NCBI GenBank assembly: GCA_030549775.1 | Contig: CM060180.1 | Coordinates: forward strand, 34,817,090-34,881,089 | DNA length: 64,000 nucleotides | From: Tamarix chinensis | Lineage: Eukaryota; Streptophyta; Magnoliopsida; Caryophyllales; Tamaricaceae | Reading direction: 5' to 3' | Shown: positions 59,130 to 64,000 of the stretch, piece after piece | Layout of the letters: each line of letters begins with the position of its first letter | How positions within the stretch are numbered: the first letter of the stretch is position 1 | The notes under the pieces: model-generated | The model's input: only the letters and a program-made list of their open reading frames with translations | Databases searched by the model: none | Told to the model about the DNA's origin: nothing | Made by a program: the position numbers and the translations under genes

Positions 59130-59239
59130 GGACATTACTTAGGGACATGTCCAGCCCCGAGCATTACTTAGGGATATGCTCAGCCCCGGACATTACTTAG
59201 GGACATGTCCAGCCCCGAGCATTACTTAGGGACATGCTC
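59130..59239 (-). repeat. 29-bp tandem array with alternating hairpin stems
   Basis: Four units start at 59130, 59159, 59188 and 59217, an exact 29-bp period. Units 1 and 3 have stems GGACAT/ATGTCC; units 2 and 4 have GAGCAT/ATGCTC. All share the core TACTTAGGGA. Confidence 0.9.
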
Positions 59240-59289
59240 AGCCCCGATCGAGTAGACTCATTCTTTAGACCTCTGGTAAATATAGTCGA

Positions 59290-59640
59290 TTCACACCATA
59301 GTCTTTATCAATTCATGTGAGTGCGGGAACCCCACTATTATAGCCGGTGGAATGGTCATGAGGGTAACATACCCTGCCACTATTATTCGTCGGTGGACCG
59401 GTCTGGCCCCGACTCACATGATGTTTCACTGTAATTACTTTGTATCTTCCCAATGTCTTATCGTTATTACGTTCAGTTTGTTGAGCACGGAATCCCCCAC
59501 TATTATAGCCGGTGGACTGGTCATGAGGGTAACATACCCTGCCACTATTATTGCCGGTGGACCGGTCATGTAGGACACCCCGGCCCTAGCCACTATTATT
59601 CACCGGTGGACCGGTCTGGGTCCGGCTCAACATCTTTCTC
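59290..59640 (-). repeat. CCACTATTATAGCCGG repeat block in LTR-H
   Basis: Six copies of CCACTATTAT followed by a CCGGTGGA-like word, arranged in two larger units of about 170 bp sharing GGTCATGAGGGTAACATACC. This is the complement of the ATAATAGTGG block of LTR-E and LTR-G. Confidence 0.85.
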
Positions 59641-61099
59641 TTTAAGTGATTAGTGTCTTAACATATCTTAATTGAAAGAATTTTACCCTTGACATGCATG
59701 GCTAACTATATCCACACTTATCCTCTCAGGAGGGCCCGTCCCATATCTTGGGACTCTTGCGCCCCTTATCACACCTCGATATCCATTCCCCTTTACACTT
59801 ACACACAATGAAAGCCAACTCTTAAGGGTGTGGGTTGAAGCCCAACACCTTGTGACACCACACTCCACCCACTATCACTCTCTAGGGTTTCCCTTCAAAC
59901 CCTAATTGGACCTATGTGGCCCAATTTCCTCTTGTCTTACTACCATTAATTCATTTATCGTCAAACACCTCATCTCATTTAAGTTCAATCCCAAATCAAT
60001 CACTACTTTCTGCCAAAACCCTAATCGGGTCCCTTATACACCCTTACACCAACCTACGTATTATTTTTTTCATCCCAAGTCTCCAAACACTCCACAACTC
60101 TCCCCTTAGCTTATTTACACTTTAATACAACTTTTCTCACGTAACAATCATCCTCATGCAAGTTTTATCCAACCCATGCAAACTCTCGAAGTTCCCATGC
60201 AGACCCTAGAATTTTCCATGCATAGCTCTCATCCCTTATTCAATTTGGCCAACCTCATACCCCTCTTTAGCAACTCACTTCCCATTTATTTCTTTTTATC
60301 CTTTCATATCCATGTCATAATAATAATCACCCTAGCATGCATGTCCTAGAGGTTTGCATCATGCCACAGCACATCATAATCACCACATACGGATATCACA
60401 TTCATGTCATAAGAAAAATAGATACCACATACTTTAACTCCAAGCTGCGCTACGCATAAAACACGTTAAGGTCAAACATGTGATACACAACAGGACATGG
60501 TATATATGTACGAAGCATCCAAGGCAAGTAGATCACATATCACACAAGCGGCCTTAGCCACATCCTTACTAAACATCCATAAGTAGAGGTAAGTAGAGAC
60601 TTACCTGGATCCGAAGCTAGCTAAGCGAGATAAGAGGGAGAGAGATCACTAGCTCGTGGATCCACGAGAAAGCTTTCCTAGATCTGATAGAAATCGAAAA
60701 CTAAATTAGAAACTATTCTATCAATCAATAATTCACATATTCTAATTAAATAAACACAAACAACACAAATGATCTTTCTTAGAAAACGTGTCCAAAACTT
60801 AGAACTTAAAATCATAGCTTTATTAAGATTTAAGGTTAAAACTAAATCAAAACGGATTAATACAAATATCACTTGGGACATTTCAACTTAATTTGGAAAG
60901 CCCGAGAAAGAATAATCGATCATAAGATAATTTATCAAAGATAACTTATTCATTAAGTTTTACAACTAAATAGGTAAACCAACCATTTGCATAGAACCAA
61001 ATCCAAGCCGATTAGTTTAAAACATAACTTAAATGACTTAAAACCCAAAGATAGAAATCGATTAGATAAAAGACGCATAGCAAAATCGATTTTATAAGA

Positions 61100-62050
61100 C
61101 AATCCCCGAAGATTAGGGTTTTTACTCCCTAAACTACGAATCGACCAAATCACTTCGATTACCTCCAATTGATAGTTTTAAAACACAATTAAACTAATTT
61201 TAGATAAATCAGATAATCAATTTCAACAAAAAAAAAATCTTCGATTAACCAATTCCAGACAATCCATTTTCAAAATTAGAGTTTTAAAGCCCACGACACA
61301 AACTCAGGTAATTCAAATTAATTAATTCAAATTAAAGGTATTAGAAAGCAATTAGGATCATTTCAACTATTTCTACAAATTTAATTTTAGAAAAACAATC
61401 AAACACATGATCAATTTCATAATCTCATTTGAAATCTAGGGTTTTAGGCCCGAAAAATACAATTCGGTTGAATTCTATTAATTTAATTAAATTGGGTGTT
61501 TAGAAATGCAATTAAACACATTTTATAACATATCAAATAATCAATTGATCAAAACCAATAAAAGGAATACCCAATTTAGCACAATTAGGGTTTTTGAGCC
61601 CGGAATACAAATCCGATCAATTCTTGCTAAAATATATAAATTGGCAGTTCAAAAATGTAATTAAATATATTCTAATATAAATTGTATAGTCAATTGAATA
61701 AAACGACCCGATTACATAATCCAATTTAGTCCCGCAAGAGTTTTGACCTAAAAATCCAATTCCGATCGATTACGCACAATTTTCCCAAATCAACACTTCC
61801 AATATAAAATTAAATACATTTTAAACGATATTATAAAATCAATTGAGCGGAACAACTCAATTATACGACCCAATTTTGTCACACACGAATTTTGACCTAG
61901 AAATCAAATTCCGATAAATTCTGCATAACTTCTCAAATTGACGATTCCAACATGAAATTAGATACATTTAAAAACATATTGTATAGTCAATTTATCAAAA
62001 ATAGCTAAATCGGACGAATCCGAAAAATTCGGGCATAACCCGGCCAAAAA
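61100..62050 (-). repeat. Tandem array of about 150-165-bp units in LTR-H
   Basis: About six diverged units begin near 61112, 61276, 61437, 61587, 61735 and 61880. Each has TTAGGGTTTT or GAATTTTGACC, then AAATCCGATCAATTC-like sequence, then GCAATTAAACACATTTT and TCAATTGA. No coding capacity is visible. Confidence 0.6.
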
Positions 62051-62219
62051 TTCAATTTTCCAAATTCCCAACACAACCCATACAATTAACATATCCAAAT
62101 CAATCTTACAGCAGATATATACATTATCAAACAATCAATTTAGCTTTTTATAAGCTAATTCATACCCAATTAATCAAAACAAGGGTTAGGATTTTTTCGA
62201 AAATTATACCAAACAAAAA

Positions 62220-62580
62220 CCGATAATTCGGGGCAAAGGCCGGGGAAGCTTCGTCGGGGGTCGGGGTGGCTCGACGGTGGTCGCCCGAGCTCGCCATGGT
62301 CAGACGGCGGCTCGCCGCTGCTGCTGCTGTGCGTGGCTGTTGGGGTTGGCTGCTTCGGCCGCTGCTGCAACAGTTGTTGCCGCGGCTGCTAATGTGCGGC
62401 TTCGACTGCTGCTGCTGCATCGACAGTGGTGGCCAGTGGTTGGAGGTCGACTGGCGGGGCGAAGCAAGGAGGAGGCAGGAGCTGGGGAGAAGAGGCGACT
62501 AGGGTTCAGGCTGCAGAACAGGGACGCACGGGAAAGGGAGAAAGAAGAGAAGGAGAGAAAAAGGAAGAGGGAGAGGAGTT
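62220..62580 (-). repeat. GC-rich and purine tract in LTR-H
   Basis: CpG-dense sequence with CTGCTGCTG runs (62220-62510) passes into a GA-rich stretch (62520-62580), a pyrimidine tract on the element strand. It occupies the place of the pyrimidine tract in LTR-E and LTR-G. Small alanine/leucine-rich frames on both strands reflect composition only. Confidence 0.6.
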
Positions 62581-62599
62581 AGGGCACCAGTCGGGGTTA

Positions 62600-63366
62600 C
62601 GGGGGGTTTTTTTTTTAAATACAAATATATCTAAAATAAAATACTGAATATTTATAAATTATTATTGGAAGATTTTATCTAAAATTTATGAAACGAAAAT
62701 TATTTCGAAAAGATCCGAACGCTTAAAATTAATAAAAAGCTATATAAAGAATTTCGGAAACATTTTCGGAAGAATTTAACAACGAACGTAAAAATTTATA
62801 TTATTTACGAAAATATATTATAAGACCTCAAAAAATTATTTAAAAGCACATAATAAAATATTTAAGTCAAATTCTAATAAATTAGGGTTAATTTAAATAA
62901 TTTCCGAAACCGGTTATCCGCGGACCAAAAAGCATAAAACGAAAGAAAATAAATTCCAGAAAGAAATTCATAAATAAACTCCGAAAAATATTTTTAATTT
63001 AAAACTTCCCAAAAATATTAACGATTTCCGAAAACGAATAAATTTAAAGTCGGAAATATTTTCTACGGATAAAATCATTAAAATAAATTTAACTATTTAA
63101 AAAGAAATTATATAATTTAAATAATATATTTCGTCCAAAATAAAGTCGTAATCACACGACGAAGTTAAAATCGAAAACGAATCTAAAATATTAAAATTCA
63201 AAATACGAGAAAGAATGGGAATATATATTTTTAACCGAGACTCGAACTCATAAGAATATAATAAAATCATTGTCGTTAACGAATTTATCTAGAATGGTTC
63301 GCAACGACAACGATTAATTAAATTCAAATATGAATTCGAAATCGTTGATAAATCCATAAAACTATT
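62600..63366. other. AT-rich sequence before the microsatellites
   Basis: AT-rich with many TTTCCGAAA and CGAAAA words. No frame, no LTR end of the GGGTATTACA type. It may be the 5' part of LTR-H or the flank. Confidence 0.4.
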
Positions 63367-63367
63367 T

Positions 63368-63426
<59 letters not shown>

Positions 63427-63855
63427 ATAATAATAATAATAATAATAATAATCGCATAACACTAATAACAATAATAGCAACACTAATAGTAAAATAGTTG
63501 TAATAATAATAATGATGAAATAATAATAATAATTTTAGTAGTAACAGTAGTAGTAGCAGTAGGAGTAGTAGTAGTAGTAGGAGTAGGAGTAGGAGTAGCA
63601 GTAGGAGTAGTAGCAGCAGTAGTAGTAGGAGTAACTGTAGTAGTAGGAGTAGCAGTAGCAGTAGCAGTAGGAGGAGGAGGAGTAGTAGTAGTAGTAGTAG
63701 TAGTAGCAGTAGTAGTAGTAGCAGTAGGAGTAGTCGTAGTAGTAGCAATAGGAGTAGTAGTAGTGGCAGTAGCAGTAGGAGCAGGAGTGGTAGTAAGAGT
63801 AGTCGCAGTAGTAGTCGCAGTGGTAGTAGTGGTGGTAGTAGTGGTAGTAGTAGTA
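63367..63855. repeat. Trinucleotide microsatellites: (CTA)n, (ATA)n, (AGT)n
   Basis: (CTA)n at 63368-63425 and (TAA)n at 63425-63450, then an about 320-bp AGT-rich tract with AGC and AGG variants at 63535-63855. The 118- and 167-codon frames here are single-residue or two-residue translations of the repeat. Confidence 0.9.
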
Positions 63856-63857
63856 GT

Positions 63858-64000
63858 AATCGCATAACACTAATAACAATAATAGCAACACTAAATAAAG
63901 TAAAAACTCATAATAATACTAATAATATTAATAATACAAAACTAATAATTTAAATAAGTCCAATAGGGTCTTGGCCCTAATAATAAATAATAAATAATAA
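63858..64000. other. 37-bp direct repeat copy and AT-rich end
   Basis: 63858-63894 repeats 63450-63486 exactly (AATCGCATAACACTAATAAC and the next 17 bases). The window then ends in TAATAATAAATAATAA. Nothing else recognised. Confidence 0.8.

Larger units (their letters stand above)
58360..64000 (-). mobile_element. LTR-H: young minus-strand long LTR, runs off the window
   Basis: Begins TGTAACACCCCCAAATTTC (complement of the 3' end) inside the repeat block of LTR-G; ATAGT precedes it. It holds the best hairpin (58446-58492), a 29-bp alternating hairpin array (59130-59239), CCACTATTATAGCCGG repeats (59290-59640) and, on the element strand, a donor-like CCAGGTAAGT (about 60600). Also present are an about 150-bp tandem array (61100-62050), a GC-rich region with many CpGs (62220-62580) and AT-rich sequence to the microsatellites. 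It keeps many CpGs that older copies have lost. The 5' end is not seen; part of 62600-64000 could belong to another element. Confidence 0.75.

Noticed and set aside
62160..62647. Alanine/leucine/glutamine-rich frames that might suggest a GC-rich gene
   Set aside because: CTG-repeat and GA-rich composition inside LTR-H; frames on both strands overlap, with no conserved motif and no continuing exon.
63362..63891. Poly-leucine and tyrosine/serine-rich frames of 118-167 codons
   Set aside because: Direct translation of the trinucleotide microsatellites.

Overview
This window looks like a stretch of flowering-plant nuclear DNA made almost entirely of transposable elements. The evidence is: LTR retrotransposons with primer-binding sites of the TGGTATCAGAGC type (complementary to the 3' end of initiator tRNA-Met), a Cassandra-type TRIM carrying a 5S-rRNA-like segment, a plant-type LINE, a FAR1/MuDR-type MULE transposase remnant and a plant-mobile-domain remnant. 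I recognise no ordinary host gene, tRNA, rRNA locus or CRISPR. The species cannot be fixed from the sequence.

The dominant component is one superfamily of very long non-coding LTRs with ends of the type TGTAAYACCCC...GGGGTGTTACA, called LTR-A to LTR-I here. They fill a little under half of the window. Whole copies are A (282-6512), C (18101-21368), D (28072-31314), E (32534-37138) and I (44496-53309, minus strand). Partial copies are B (13986-15881), F (53310-54135, minus), G (54136-58359) and H (58360 to window end, minus). A, C and E have perfect 5-bp target-site duplications (TSDs) and D has a 4/5 TSD. No gag-pol region of this family is present, so these are solo LTRs or a non-coding element. 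All seven copies that keep the 3' end contain a hairpin 50-100 bp before it. Its primary sequence differs between copies, but the base pairing is kept, with G:U wobbles on the element's sense strand. I consider this the most interesting signal in the window.

Layout. 282-6512: LTR-A split by copia-1 (2167-5470). 7139-13985: a minus-strand copia (copia-3) whose LTR is split by the larger copia-2 (7203-12569). 13986-16576: LTR-B and a minus-strand copia gag/PBS/LTR remnant. 18101-21368: LTR-C. 21468-22974: two copies of a small TRIM. 23700-32010: a decayed DNA-transposon region with a plant-mobile-domain pseudogene (+) facing a MULE transposase (-). The transposase is split by LTR-D, which itself carries the Cassandra TRIM. 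32534-37138: LTR-E. 37640-42880: a nearly intact L1-type LINE inside a (TAA)n microsatellite. 43930-44490: a copia gag relic. 44496-53309: LTR-I split by a Ty3/gypsy element with a perfect TSD (45471-51061). 53310-64000: the nest F, then G inside F, then H inside G, ending in trinucleotide microsatellites.

Insertion order follows from the nesting: copia-1 is younger than A, copia-2 younger than copia-3, Cassandra younger than D, D younger than the MULE, gypsy younger than I, and H younger than G, which is younger than F. Almost every coding region is broken. The LINE is the exception: ORF1 is open, and ORF2 appears to carry only two single-base frameshifts.
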